From Otis tarda (taxonomy: Eukaryota > Chordata > Aves > Otidiformes > Otididae), in the NCBI GenBank assembly GCA_026413225.1, contig CM048552.1, positions 52,591,001 to 52,655,000 on the forward strand: a stretch of 64,000 nt of DNA, given 5' to 3'. Position 1 is the first letter of the stretch. Each line of letters opens with the position of its first letter. A model generated the notes under the pieces. The model worked only from the letters and a program-made list of their open reading frames with translations. It was not told the origin of the DNA and did no database searches. Made by a program: the position numbers and the translations under genes. Below, piece by piece: positions 31,750 to 46,300 of the stretch.

Positions 31750-34365
31750 ATCACAGAACAGTTGAGGCTGGAAGGGACCTGTTGAGATCATCTAGTCCAA
31801 CTTGCTCAAAGCAAGGTCAGCTAGATAGAGCCAGTTGCCTAGGACTGCATCCAACTGTATTTTGAATATCCCCAAGTGTGGAGACTCCACAATCTCTCTG
31901 GGCAACCTAGTCCAGTGTTTGACCACTCTCACAGTGGAAAAGCTTTTTTGTATATATAAATATTTTTTCCTGTATTTTAGTTAAAGCCTGCTGCCTCTTG
32001 TTCTGTCACTGGATGTCACTAAGAAAAGGCTCCATTTTCTTTACATCCTCCCATCAGATATTAATACATATCAATAAGATTCCCCTTGAACCTTCTCTAG
32101 GCTGACCAGTCCCAGCTTTCTCAGTCTCTCCTCAAATGTCAGATGCTTCAACCCTTTAAACATCTTCATGGCTCTTTGCTGATTTCACTCCAGTAAGTCT
32201 ATGTCCTACTTGCACAGGGGAGCCCAGAACTGACTCAGTCGTCCAGATGGGTCTCACTAGGGTTGAGCAACAGGAAGAGATCACCTCCCTTGACCGGTTG
32301 GCAATCGTCTTCCTAATACAGCCAAAGCAGCTGTGGGCCGTTTTTGCCGTGAAGGCAGATTGCTGACTTATATTCAACTTGTCTACCAGGATGCCTGAGG
32401 CCTCCTCTGCTAAGCTGCTTTCCAGCCCACCAGTGTCTCTCTACTAGTGCATGAGGTTAATCCTCCCCAAGTGCAGAACTTGAATTCCACTTTGTTGAAG
32501 TTCATGAGATTCCTGTTGGGCCATTTCTCCAATCTGTTAAGGTTCCTCTGAATGGCAGCACAACAAATTGGTGTATCAACCACTCCTCCCAGCTTTGTAT
32601 CATCTACAAAGCTGATGAGGGTGCACCCTGTCCCCTCATGCAGGTTATTAATGAATGTATATTGGTCCCAGTATTGACCCTTGGAATACACTACAGATTA
32701 CTGTCTCTATCTGGACTTCGTGCTGCTGATCCCAAACCTTCAAGACCAACAGTTTAGCCAGTTTTAAGTCGCTGTGTACTTACCTAGTATTTACTTCCTC
32801 ATTTTGTCAATGAATTTGTTATCGGAGACAGTGCTGAAAGCCTTACTAATGTCAAGTTTTCCCCTTGTTCACTGAACCAGTCTTCTCATCGTAGAAGGCT
32901 ATCAGGTTCATTGCCTCCTTCTTAAAGATAAGAGTGATGTTTGATTTTTTTTTTCCAGTCATCAGGAAACTCTCTTAATTGTTATGACCCTTCAAAGACA
33001 ACTAAAAGTGGCCTCACAGTGACATCAGCAGCTCCCTCAGCACTCTTTGTACATCCCATCAGGACCCATAGACCTGTGCATGTCTACTCTGTTTAGATGT
33101 GCCCTAAATTGATTCTCCTCCATGGAGAGTAAATCTTTCTTGCTCTGGATTTTTCACTGTTTTTGAGGACCTGGGATTCCTGGAGACTGGTCTTACCAGT
33201 GAAGATTGATGCAAAGAAGGCATCAAACATACTATCTTTCTCTATGTCCTTCGTCACCCTGTCCCATTCAGCAGCAAGCCCAAATTTTCTCTAGTTTTCC
33301 TTTTGCTGCTAATACACCTGTAGAAGCCTTTCTTGTTGCCCTTCACATCTCTCATCAGACACAATGCCAGATGGGCTTTGGCTTTATTAAGACCATATCT
33401 GCATGCTTTGTATGCTCTATATTCCTCCTGGGTCACATGACACTGCTTCTACCACCTGTAGGCTTCTTTTCTATGATTGATTTTAGTTAGGAGCTCCTTG
33501 TTCATCCATGTGGGCCTCCTGACGCCTTTGCTTGATTTCCTGCTTTTCAGGATGGACTGTTCTTTAGCTTGGAGGAGGTGATTTTTGAATGCCAATCAGC
33601 TCCTCTGGACCTCTCTTGTCTCCAGGACCACATTCCGTAAGATTCTTCCAAGCAAGCCCTCAACAGGCCAAAGTATGCTCTTCTGGTGCAGGGTTATGAT
33701 CCTGCTTTTTGCCTTTTTTCGGCCTCTTCAGATCTTAAACTTCACTATCTCATTGTCACTGCAGCCAAAGCTTCCTATGACCTTCGCACTCCCAAGCAGT
33801 TCTTCCTTGTTTTAAAGAACCAGGTCCAGCAGAGCATATCCTTTCTCCAGCTCCTTGGGCACTTGTTATCAATTACAGTCAGTTATCAGTTATCAACAAT
33901 GCACTCCAGAAACTACTTGGATTGCTTGTCCCTGCTGAGTTGTCCCCCCAGCAGATATTAGGGTGGTTAAAGTCCCTCATGAGGACCACAAGGTGCACAT
34001 ATGAGACTTCTTCCAGTTGTCTGAAGAATGTCTCATCTACTTCTTCCTCTTCAGACAGTCTATAGGAGACACTCACCACAACATTATCCTCATTGGTCTG
34101 CCTCTAATCCTGACCTGTAAACTCTCAACTGTCTCAAACTCCATTTTGACGCAGAGCTTCTTGCATGCTTGCTGCTCTTGTGTACAAGGCAATTCCACCT
34201 CCTTGCTGACCCAGCCTGTCCTTCCTAAAGAGCCTATATCCATACAAGGCAGTACTCCAGTAACAGAAGCTATCCATGACTCCATGATCCCAATGAGACC
34301 AGAGCAACTGCACACAGACCTCTAATTCCTTTTATTTCCCCCATCATGCTGCACTAGGGAGCAGC
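31750..34365 (-). mobile_element. Long decayed CR1 LINE, - strand, with endonuclease and reverse-transcriptase remnants
   Basis: Reading the - strand from 34365 down gives, in CR1 order: endonuclease pieces (VESLQVRIRGRP; then LMRDFNHPNICWGDN), a linker segment (EEYRAYKACRYGLNKAKAHL), and the reverse-transcriptase catalytic region (LISFVDDTKLGG, with the Asp pair) with NLMNFNKVEFKFCTWG. Next come the C-terminal region (CIRKTIANRSREVI..SSCCSTLVRP) and the untranslated 3' end at about 31750. Frameshifts and stops separate these pieces, so it cannot be active. At about 2.6 kb it is 5'-truncated within the endonuclease domain but is the longest mobile element here. The 5' boundary is approximate. 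Confidence 0.93.
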
Positions 34366-37300
34366 TAATTTTCCAGCAGGAAGTGCATGAGTATCCACCA
34401 TCTAAAGGCAAAAAATGAAGGCATCTCAAATTTTTAATCCATTTCTAAAACTCTGGACTAGAAAGCAGTTTGCTAAAATACTGTTAAATTGTGATATTAA
34501 GTGGAGAGATCAACAGTAGGTACAGGAAAATAGTGCTTTTTCATACCTCAGTTATTGCCTTGAAGTAATCCAAGGTCAGGTGTAAAGGCAGTCAAGGTCT
34601 CATTTCATTTTAGCGCCTACTGGCTGACATTCCTGTTACAGGAATCATCACGTCTCTGCGCACTTTTACTAGTAATCTCGAAAAAGGGAATTACTGTATC
34701 TGGCCCATTACAGATCAAGCTTTTCCACTTGAATAAATGAGAAGCAGTATATTTACAGAAGAGATTTATTACATTCAAGAAACCTAAAGTATCTGGTTAA
34801 TTACAGTTAAATTCCTGGAATAAATTGACAATATTCCAAACAAGACTTTATCAGCCTCTTTGCAATACAGTCCATTTTACTGGCATGCTGTTCAAAGGTT
34901 TCTGTTGCAACTCATATTTAGGAGAGTTACGTAAAGCTTGATGTAGGAATGAGTGACAAAGGTTTTATTTATTTCATATTATTATCTGTTGACTTTAAAA
35001 GACCTAAGTAACAAGACAGGTTAAGCAACAAGTCAATTATTAAACTGATAGAATGACTATCAACTATGTTAGTTTTAAAAGAGAATTAGAAAGTATGAAG
35101 TAAAAAATACAGTTCTCTGAGTTGTAAATAAGTTGAAGTACTAAGATTTTTCTGGTCCACTGTTTATTTACAGTCTTTGACATTTATTCATTATCCCCTT
35201 TCTCAGGCAATTTATTTTTGTATAATCTTTAATGTCAGAGGAGAGGTGTACGTTTGGTAAACTTCTTTTTTATATCAACTTTACAACCTGACTGGGTTAT
35301 GTTTTGTCAAATTTTCCTAAAAGATTTAAGAATTGATTTTTCTTCAGAGCCAACATTTTTTTTAATATAGAGGGTATCATGCTATAGCAGTGTCATTGAT
35401 GTCTTGCATAGTTCAAGGTTACAGTTCATCACCCACTTGAAAAGCAGTTCTATCACCATTAAAATAGCAGTTCTCTCACATTTTCTAATTTTGAATTATC
35501 TTTCTCGGACTAAATTGAAAGTGGTAAGAGCTAGGTATACCCTTTGTTGGCCCAATCTGCAATGAACTGCATGTGGAGAAAAAAGAATGCAGTTGCAGGG
35601 TTTATGTACATTTCCAGGTTCATATCATATATCTAGGAGAAAGACATTTTCTGCTTTTAAAAACTTTTAAAATGGCATCATTTTTCCTCTATCAATCTTT
35701 TATTTGGCAGGATGTATTTTTTTTTTTGGCTGCACGTTAATGAGACACAATCTGAAATACAGAATCATCTGCTAGTATCTGGCTAATTTCCATGTTTCCA
35801 TGCATACAGGAAGGAATCCCTTTTGTTGTGTTTACATAAAGATGGCTTTCTGGCAGCCTGCATTACATGTTGGAAATCATCAATTTAATAACACTAGAAC
35901 AGCATCAGTTGTATCTAATAATCATACTATTAATCCAGTATTTGGTACCTTTGATGCTCCCATCATCTTCTACTATTGTGTTTGTCATCAGTAGATATTA
36001 CAGGGGAAAGACCACTGGAAAAAGAATAGGGCATGATTTTTGCCTCTCAGTGGTCAGTGACATTAATTTCTTTGTTAATCACATGTACAGATTCTATTTC
36101 CTTTGAATAGAAATAGCAACACTTACACACAGGCACACACAAATGCTTCAGCCAAAAAAAAATTCATGTGTAAGTTTGTTGCAGTTAAGACTCAGCTGTA
36201 GTCCTCACGATAACCAGAGCAGCAGCTCCCTAGTTGTCGATCATTGGTGCTGTCTTGTTTTAATTTTTCACTCAAATTCAAGAGATCAGAAACTGTAACT
36301 TCATTCTCCACACTAGACAGCAGCTAGTTTGTGTGGGCTGGTGATGTTTTTGTTCAATAGTTCTATATATCAAAAGAGATGGGTAGGAGGCCTCCTGATT
36401 CCTGCTGGAGCCCACTTCTCTGTTAGTTCCTGCCAGACAAAAGAGTTAACACCAAGGCTGGCAGCTTGGTCTAGCCCTTGCTCCAAAGAACTTCCTAGCT
36501 GGTATTTCTCTAACAGTAACACCTTCCTTTCCTCATTTTCTTTTGTGGTAACTAGTTTCAAGAAACACAAATATGGCTAAAATGGGCTGGTGAAACATAG
36601 GACTGATCCCACAGGCTCTTGACGACTTATTCCACCATGGGTTAGCAGCTGAGAAAGGGCTGTCTTCTGTATGAGCATGGCATGTCCTCTGTGTGGTCAT
36701 CTCCATTGCTCATGGGAAATATCAGTTTTCAGGGAAGGCTTGTAAATTCAGAGAGTTATAGCCACAGTCCCTCACTAGCTTGATGCAATTTTGAGGAAAC
36801 TTTGAGGGAAAGGACAGAAACCTCTAACTTGACTCCATATTTATGAGGAACCAGTGCAGAGGGAAGAACAACAGCTTATGCTGCTGAGTAGGTGAACTGA
36901 CATGCTTTGAACTTATTTTTGCGCTTTTTCACATAAATTGTCTCATCCTACTCACCTATTTAGAGAAACAGTTCAAGCCTAAAATTCATGAATTTGTAAG
37001 ACTCCTTTCCTTCTGAAGGTTTGGCAGGAGGGGTCACCAAAGACAAGAAACAGAACTAGACAAATTTCCCATGCATGTAATCTATTCTATCACTGTTCTC
37101 TAGATAACCTGTTTTTGTTACATGTTTTCTGTTGTGGGATGAGATGGGAACATGAAATGTATCTGTCAAGTGAGATTTGAGATAAATGAGGGATCTTCCA
37201 ATGCAAATTATTCGTATTTTGGGATATGACCCAATTTTGGACTAAAAGGGTATTCAGATTAGATTTTGACAAACAAAGCTTTTCTTCAGAGTGAGCCTAA

Positions 37301-40300
37301 GTTAATACGGCTACGAGATAAGTAACCTCTCCATTTCCTGATTTGTGTTGTTTACATTTAATAAACTTTATACTGCATTTAATTTCTTTCTTCCAAAAAG
37401 GGAAGTAAATTGTTTTCAGAATGCAATTATGCAAACTGAAGATTAGGAAAGAAAGGAAAAGAAACTAAATCCTTTCATTCTCTCAAGATCTATTGTTTAA
37501 CATCCCCTTAACTTTCTCTTCAACCACCACTCTTTTCTTTGGCCTTCAAATCCCTTTCTTTCCTCAGTACCAACTGTTTTCTAGGTGGAAACCAGGAGGA
37601 TGATCTGACTGACCTGGGCCCTAGTACATGAAATAAGGATCTCCCACTCGGTTGTCTGTGGTCTCCCTCACTCTCCTCCATTTCTCCTCTGTGTTTCTTG
37701 CTCTCAGACTACATGAGCACTGCCTGCTCATTTGCTTGTTACTGCTAATTATGTCCACAATGAGGTGGGAAGGGCTTCACTAACACAGTCATGGCTGCCT
37801 TTGTTCAAACTAAGGTGGAGGCCCCTGAAAGACAGTATGATGTTCTTTCTAGCTTTTCTGAATTTGGCAATATCTCAGCTATGTCCAGGACCCAACATTA
37901 CCTAATTTCCAGCCCCTTTCATTTTTCCTTAGCTGGGTGGAGTCATTAATACACTTCAACTGAACTTGTGACATTGACTTTTCAATATCTCAGTCTTTCC
38001 AGTGCAAGTTGGACATTAGAGGCCTAGTCCTGCTGCTCTTCTTCTTGCCTGCCACAGGTGACCATAACTGTATTCACCAGTTGCCCAAATTTTGGTAGGT
38101 AACAAGGAAAAGCCAACAAATGTTTTGAGAGCTGCTTTACATCAGGGTCCTGAGGACACTAACAGGCTTTAACAGCCCTAATCAGACTCACCTGGAGCTT
38201 CCCCCACACCCTGCCCATGGGCTCAGGGTGCTATTTAAGCTCAAGCCTAAGCTTCTAGTACTAGCCTGTGATAAGTTGGAGGTGTGTCTGATGCTGTCTC
38301 CTTAGGTCTTGGTGGATTTTTCACAGGTGGGCTGAAGGCGTAAGCTGCAGCCTGTATTTTCTTTAGTCCTGCTTCTGCTCTGCCTCCTGGGTGGCTCTCA
38401 GGCTGATGCTCCAGGTAGTGTGTCTCCAGTCCTGCATCTGGCCTTATCTCTTCCTGCTGCTTTTGGCTGATCCCTGGATCCACTACCTTGCCTGCTTTGG
38501 GCCTGTTGCTCCCAGCACCACAGCCCCAAACAGGTGCTGTGGAGCCGTCCTCAGCTCAAGCCTCATCCTCCTCATGGAACAGCCCTGTTCCTCCCTAATG
38601 TATGAGTGTATTTCTTGCAGAAGGAAGAAGATAGCTTCTTCCAGACTGAATCCTGCATAATTCCTCACAGACAAATCTGTTGTTCCTCTTTCCCCTGGAT
38701 GTATTGGCAGGTGTAATGAGCTTTCCCTCAGCTGCTGAGTGTATGATGTCCTCCTGTGCCCTGGTGGCCATGGACCTCTTGGGGCAGGATGGGGTGATAT
38801 CCCTGGACTTTCCTCTGGGTACTTCTCTGGGGTCCTGTGCCTGCTCTACAGTCCCCTCTCTCAACAAGCAACAAGAGCAGTCATCTGTCTGCAATGCTTC
38901 AGAGTATGGTAGGGCCTCCTCTAAACCCTCAGTGCTACACTTTCTTGTTCTGGAAGTCTAACAGTGACTCTGGCTTGCAAACTAGCATCAGCAGAGGCTC
39001 CTCCAGCACCTCCAGTGGCTTACACTCTCTGTTTGTATGATGCCTAGACTGCATTTCCTCACCCATCCTGAAAGAAATGGTTTCTTGTTAGTGATTGAAC
39101 TAGTCCTTTTAAACATCTTTCTTTTTCCTTGACACAGTACTAGAAACAAGAAAAGGTTTAAAAGTTTGCAGAATGAATTTTCTTAGTGTGAATATTTTAG
39201 CAATTCAAAAGCCCATCTAAAAATATCCCAATATTTATTAATAAATAATACTTCACTCATCACCTTTGACATTTAGCTTAAAAGATCTACTCATTAATGA
39301 AAGGACAGTGCATTCATTTACTGGAATAGATCAACATTTTAGAATATTTTTATCTCCAAATATTTACACAAAGGAAGGCTAACCCTTATTGAACTCAATT
39401 GCTATCATACTGTATAATATCAAAATGTCAAGAGGAAAAAATTGAAAGAATAAAGTATATATTTACTCCAAGGCCTCTTGGAGAACTTATCAGCCAACAC
39501 TGTACCAACATATTTCACTTAAAGCTGTAATTCCTCTAGAAACTTTTAAACTTGTAACCTCTAGCGAGGGGTGGGGAAGATCATGTAATATCAGTGCCTT
39601 AATTAAAACTTAAAATAATGAGAGAGAGAGAATCCAATGTGGAATAACCAGAACTTATTTATAGAAAAATCCATTTTTAATTTCAATTGAAGTCAGCTAG
39701 AGGGAGGTGGACCAAGTTCCCCATACTGAAGTTTAGTATCTGATACTGTAGCTGATTCCACATATTCTCAGCTCTCCGCTTGCACCCAGACAGCTCTAAC
39801 ACGGTATCTTGTTAGTAACATATATGCTCTTGCTAGAGCATGTTGGCTAACCATTAACTACTTGCCATCAGGGAGGAATTCTCCTCTTAGGACAGATTGT
39901 TCCATGGTTATTCTACCCTTTCATGACACTCCACTTTAAATATATAAGTGATAAAAAATATTGGATTACATCAGGGCACAATATAGGACTGTTGAACAAA
40001 TTTTGCCCTGTTCAGAAATCAAGTGATCAGAGAGCAGCTTATAACGAAGAGGCTCTGGTCAATGAAAGACTTAATTGAATAAGCTAAAATAATCTTAAAA
40101 GTGGAGTTATTCCTCTCCTTTTGAAACACAGGAGGAAAAAAAAGATGAACAGCTACTAGATTTAACTCACTGAAACTTTGCACCCCACTCCTTGCCTATT
40201 TTTTTTAGTCTGTACAGAAGCAGCCTTATCTATTAAGACTACTTAATTATCTTCATATGACAAAATTTATTGTAAGTTGGAGATAATTACGGCCATCTTT

Positions 40301-43300
40301 CAAGAAAGGAAAAGCTTCATTTATTCATTAGAATGGTGAATAGTGATATTTCTGAGAGTGCCTAAGAGTAAGAAATGGCCTGTCTGAGGAGACAGACAAT
40401 GACCTGAAGTGGTGCAGATGATATGTGTCCTCTGGGTAGCAATAAGAAATAAGGGGTGCTGCAGGGATGAAAGAAAAAGTGCAGGTGACTCTGCTGTTTA
40501 GTGGCAACTGTTTATAATCAAGTCAGAATTACAAAATCAGATCCTTCTAAGAAACTAAGGATTTCTAAGCTCTAACTGATGGCTTGTGCTGAGGCAGAGA
40601 TTGGTTCAGATGAGCCCTTAGGTGTCAGCAGTACCATTCATTCTGCGAGTTGTCAGCGTTGGGTAAAGATGTTCTTGAGCACAAGCAGATCTCAGTGAAG
40701 ACACGTGTCCCTTGGCCTATCAAACAAACACAGACCCAAGGTTTCTCACTAGTTGTGACTGTTTGTCATCTGTTCAACACTGCTGGGGCTCCAAGCAACT
40801 AGCTGTGAGTAGGCAGAAGGTGGTACAACTGTTGATAAGATTTTCTGTGCAAAAAGGAGAAGGCACTGGTCAGTTGTGTTTCATTTTTAAAATATTTTTT
40901 TCATATTTTTTTAATGCGTAGTGGTGCGTTCAAAGGGGTGCGAAGAGAAGGAAGTGTTGAAGATGATTGCCCAACCTACCTTTTCCTCCTTTCTTCCTGT
41001 CTCCCTCTGTGCTAGATTTTCCCATCTACACTTTTGATGATGAACTACTTTGTTGCCAGGATTTGTCTTGCCTTTCCATGGCTGGAGCCATGGAACTAAC
41101 TTGTCAGTGCAAGTGTGAGATGGCAATTATTTCAGTGGAGAAAAGGCAGAGTGGCAGGAGGCGGAGCAAACAGGAGCTATGACGAAACCTCCAATTCTTT
41201 CATAGAGCGTGGCTTTTATGAAGCAGTATTTTCTAGGGAGACAGATTTCTAGCTCTGAATGTTATATATATATGTCTATTTTTGTAGCTGAACATGTATT
41301 TGCATTGATAATGGCTTGGATGTAGTTTGGAATGCATGTTATTTCTCAGTTACAGAAGTAATGTTAGTATTGCCTAGAGAAGTATTAGGAAGTCAATTTT
41401 TAAAAAATTTTAAAAATTATAGCATGCAATGCTGTTTTAGAAAAGATGTTATATTTATAGGTAACTGGATTTTAATAATTTCCCTTCCTTTTCCCTCCCT
41501 TGATGCTGTGTAGGTGGTTTCTTGTAAGACTACAGAAGATATATTTGATTTGCTCTAATTCCTTTCTGTTCAATTTTCATTTGCACACCAGCCGTAATGA
41601 AATATGAACACCTGGCTTGAACTAGTAATGCCACATGTCATTGCTACAGGCAACATCTCCTCTTTTGAGCATCTGTATTCTTTCTTTGCTTTTTCTAATA
41701 ATGCCTTGAAAGTATTGATTAGTGGACAAAGCACCACTTCACCACTTGCCTCTTTATTACTGTAGGGAAAGGCAAAATGTTTTAATGCAACAAATTTGCC
41801 AGGGAACAGGGGTATTAAATTCTGCTTCCTTTGTGCTGAGCTCTTCACTGTCTGACAAACAGAATCCACACAGAGGAAAATGCTTTTGGGGGAAGAACTT
41901 TTATTGAAAGTTAGTCTCCAGAGACTTCTAAGCAGCAACTGCTCTGTGCCACCAATTATCTAGGACGAATACTGCAGGAGGCTGCAAGCTGAAAAAGGGA
42001 TTTAAGGTCTTAATAAATAATCGAGAGATGGAAAGCTCCATGAGACATAATATGACATTTGTTGACCTTCTTGGCTCAGCCTCCACTTCTTCATCTGGTA
42101 AGAGGCAAGTCCCACCACTGGCCTCAGGATGACTGAAGAGAGAGGAGGTTTCTTTTTTCGCTTGGGTTTCCTAGGTACCACTGGAGTGGTAATTTACTGG
42201 AAAGTGTCAGATGGGATGTTGGCATATTTGGAGTTGTGAAGACTACCTGTCTCCTGTGGGTAGGGTTGTTTTGGAAGAATTCTCTTATTTGAAAGTACTT
42301 TGTCAATTTTGCTAAATATGAATTTGTAAAAGAGAAATCTCATCATTTACAGTAGCCATGGCTTTCAGAAAGTCAGAAATGCAGACTGAGAGAACCTTGG
42401 ACTTAAATGCACTTATCATATGGCCAGTGCCTGCTGGAATGAACTGTAGGCTGAAAACTCTGAAAACAGTACCCCCTTGGGACTGCTAGTGTCCAGCGTC
42501 AGCCTTACGGCATCATTCTCCCGTTGATCTCTTCAGAAACCTGTCATACCACATGTGTTTGGCTGGCTACCAGGAGAATTTGCAAGGGAAAGAACACATG
42601 AGAAAGACGCTTTATTAATAACATTTTAAAGGGAAGGATAGAGAGTTTCAGTTTCCTTGATAGAAGCTTGAGAAGGAATACAGCCTTTAAATTTTTTTCT
42701 CTTAAGCTGGAGGAAAGAAGGGAATTTCACTCTTGGTAACTTCAAGACCAGTAGCTGTCACCTTTCTCCTAGAGAGGACTGTGTTTGCTGCCCAATGCCT
42801 TTCTTTTCTGGAGCAGGAGATATAGCCTGTGTTTGTGTATTCACTCTTGATCAGACAGTGCAAACGTGTAGAGAAGGACGGAGAGCATGTACTGTGTGGC
42901 AGACATGAACTCATTTACCATGAGTGATGCTGCCAGCTGTCCCCTCTGGCTGAAATTTGCCTCAATATCACTGCCACATCAATGCATCCCCACTGGATAT
43001 GTTTAGTAATGCAAACCAGGGAATTATTACCCTCATGTAAGTGTGATATTGAAACAGAACAGATTCATTCCACCTTACTTTAAATGCCTCTGTTGGGTAA
43101 GCAGGGGACGTAGTGGCTCAAGGCTCCCTTTCTGTCTGTGGCAAGAGATCAACATTTTCAGACGCCATGCAGCCCACCCAGTATGTGATTTGCCATCTAC
43201 GGGTACCAATTTCTTCCCTTTGTGCACAAAAGGTGCACGAGTATACTAGGTTTAAAGCTAAGGGCTTCAATTTCATACCTAAAACTTTATGGGATGAGCC

Positions 43301-46300
43301 CAAATCAAAATGATGCAGTTTGTTAGTGAATGTGGCAGACTCAGGAACTGAACTTTAATGACCCCAAATCGCTAAGATGCTGTAATTTATAGCCCATTCT
43401 GCTGCTTCAGTACGCAGTGTAATGCTCAGTTTCCCTCAAAAGTGTGAAGAATAACAGATATACTTAGAAGTCAAGTATATGTCTTGGAATGACATCTGGG
43501 CTCCTTGGCTGGGAAAGACAAGGAGGCTGAGAGTGTCATAAAAATGTACATGGAAAGTGTTATAACCAGCAAAAAGGTACTCTCACCCCACTTTTTGAAC
43601 CACCATCCCCCTTGCACCCAGACAGAGTATTAATGAGCATCTCAAGTCTCTGTGCTGATGGACAAGCTGGGGGATTCATGTTTTCATACAGCCTGTGTTT
43701 GGAGAGTTTCGCAAAGAAAGAATTGTTAATGAGTAATCCTTGTCCATTAGGGCACTGAGCCAATGAGTCCAAGCTTTGATTCATTGTGTTATCACTACAG
43801 GCTTCTGCTAAACCTAAAAAAAAAAATAAAATACCAAAACAAAAATGTTCCTGTGTGAGAATCATTAGGATACTGAACTGAGCGCAGAACTGTCTTACAT
43901 CCTGCTGTCCGCGGTCTTCCAGAAAAGGACAGTAAGTAATAATTCCTTAAACTGATAGCTCTTGCTGTGGTGTAGCATAAAAGCAATTTTCTCACCTGAA
44001 TTATTTAGCGGATGTTAATGGATTTTTGACCAGAACAAAAAGACTTTTAAAGCTAGTATTTTATTGAAGAGTAATATAAGGAGAAGTAATTTCATCTACA
44101 AAACTGGCACAACAGCAGGAATTCCCCTTGGGAAAAAATGCTAAGGTAATGAAAAATAATGACGGTGTTGGAATTTGTCTTTAAAAAACTGACTTCTCTG
44201 TCTGTGTGTCTGGAAAAGAAAGCATAACTTTGATATGGAGCCTTTCCTGCAATAACACTATCTAGTTAACTATGTGCATCAGCTTTAAAATTGTACTGGT
44301 TTGTTAATTTTTTATCCTTTTAGGAACAGAAAATGTTTTAAATGTGATTAATGGAAGAACAGAGCACAGTCTAGAAAGGAAATACTTGTATTTGTTTTAT
44401 GTAATTTCTTTGTTTGACAATTTTGTGTACAGATTCCAGATGCATCTTCCGAAGTCTAGGACTTTAGCACTTATTTCACATAACTAGCACAAGCAAGTGT
44501 CAAGCAGTTACTATTTGAATCCACTGACAGTTTTTAAGAAAATTTCAGTTTATTCTGAGTGTTCCTGCTAGCCATTTATCTTCAGAAAACTATAATTGTG
44601 GTGGGACACATTTGGCTTTTGTTATTTTTATTGCCATCGCTTGTGTTACAGAGAACCTAGAGATCCCAAAGTAGAGTTGGATCTCACTAGGGTAGATAGG
44701 AGTTTAAAAATAGGTTAAGGAAGGAGAATTTGCAGTTTTATCAGGTGAGACATGAAAAAAAAAACGCTGGAGAAAGGAAGACAGAGAAATGGTGTACAGC
44801 AGGTCATTCTAGGGACAGTCAGAAGCTGGATCCACTCTTTGAAGTTACTTGCATACCTACAGAAAGACCATCGAGACTTCTGGTAGAACTTTCAGTTCTA
44901 TTTGTGACTTAGAGGTTTATTTTTGTTTCAGAATTAAGGTGTAAGAATATTATTTATTTTTTTCTGTGTCCTGTCTCTTTGCTGCTCTGATTTTAAACAT
45001 AATATTAAAAAATCTAAACAGTAAATTTCAAACAAAAGCAGTAACACCAGTCCTACCTCTGGTTCTCAAATCTGCTTGTATTGCATGTTTTATTCTGCAT
45101 CAGTTGCTGTGTAGCTGCCCGTAGTGCCATGCATGCCAAAATGATTTGGCAACAAAACGCTAGAAACAAGGAGCACAAATCTTCCTAATGCTTTCATGTC
45201 TCTTTGATACATTTTAAAACAAACAAGCAAGCAAATAAAAAAAGCCTCTCAAATAAGTGAGGCACTGCATTAAACATTCTACAAAAAGGCTACGAGGCCA
45301 GATCAAAAGCCTGTGAACTAGACTGGAACCTTCTGATTGATGTTACCAGTGTTTGCGTTGGGCTATAGATTAATGATACTACTGAAATTTCTCTTTGAGC
45401 AATTGTCAACCAGATGTGTAAAGAATAGGACAATACTATGGGACAGAAGGAGAGAAATGTACCTGACTAATATTTGTGAAAAATTTTGCCAGTGTTTTCA
45501 CATATCTTCCTTTACTGAGTAATTGGAATAGATTCAGTCATTCTTGTTCCGAAGGTAAAAGGCAATCAGACTATCATGGAGCTTTCCTGACGATCAAATG
45601 TATTTTTACTTTACCTGAAAGCATTGGGTTACGATACTTTTGTATTTCAGTGAGCGCAGCTGATTTTAACTTTATTTCATTAAGATGCTTGGCTTTGCTT
45701 ACACAGAAGCCAAGGAAGCTTTTCTATTGACCACAGTAGGGTCAGAGGTCATCCACTGATAAGAGTCCACAATAAATTTGAAACCTACATTCATATGCAT
45801 ATATGTGTACATATATATTTGTATACTTCCATGAACATACATTACATAAGAAAGCTGAATAAACATGCATGCACATACACACAGTGAAAGATCAAGCCAC
45901 ATATATAATAATATACATCTTAGTTTTCTCAGTTAAATATAGAATACACACACATGCCTTCATTCTGAAGTATGCTAAAGGATACAAGTAATAAAATTTT
46001 ATGTAATTCAGAGATCTTAATATGCAATTGATTAAAATAGTCTAAAGCAATTGGGCATATATTTTACTTTATACATATTTATCTCTGTTTTTCTTTGCTG
46101 TATATTCTGGCCCATGAAAATAATATCAAAAGGTGGTGTAGTAAATAGGTTTATTAACAAGTTAACTAAAATAGTTATTTTGGGAAAAAAAAAAAAAAGC
46201 TTTGTAACTTATCCCATGCCTCTTAGTTCTCTTGAGGGGCTTTTATTTTGGAGAGCAACATTGATTTCCTGTGCACCTTTTGCCTTTATTTCAGCTTTTA

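Noticed and set aside
27502..34365. CRISPR-like or other regular repeat array
   Set aside because: The repeated words here are shared CR1 sequence, not evenly spaced short repeats, and the genome is a vertebrate.
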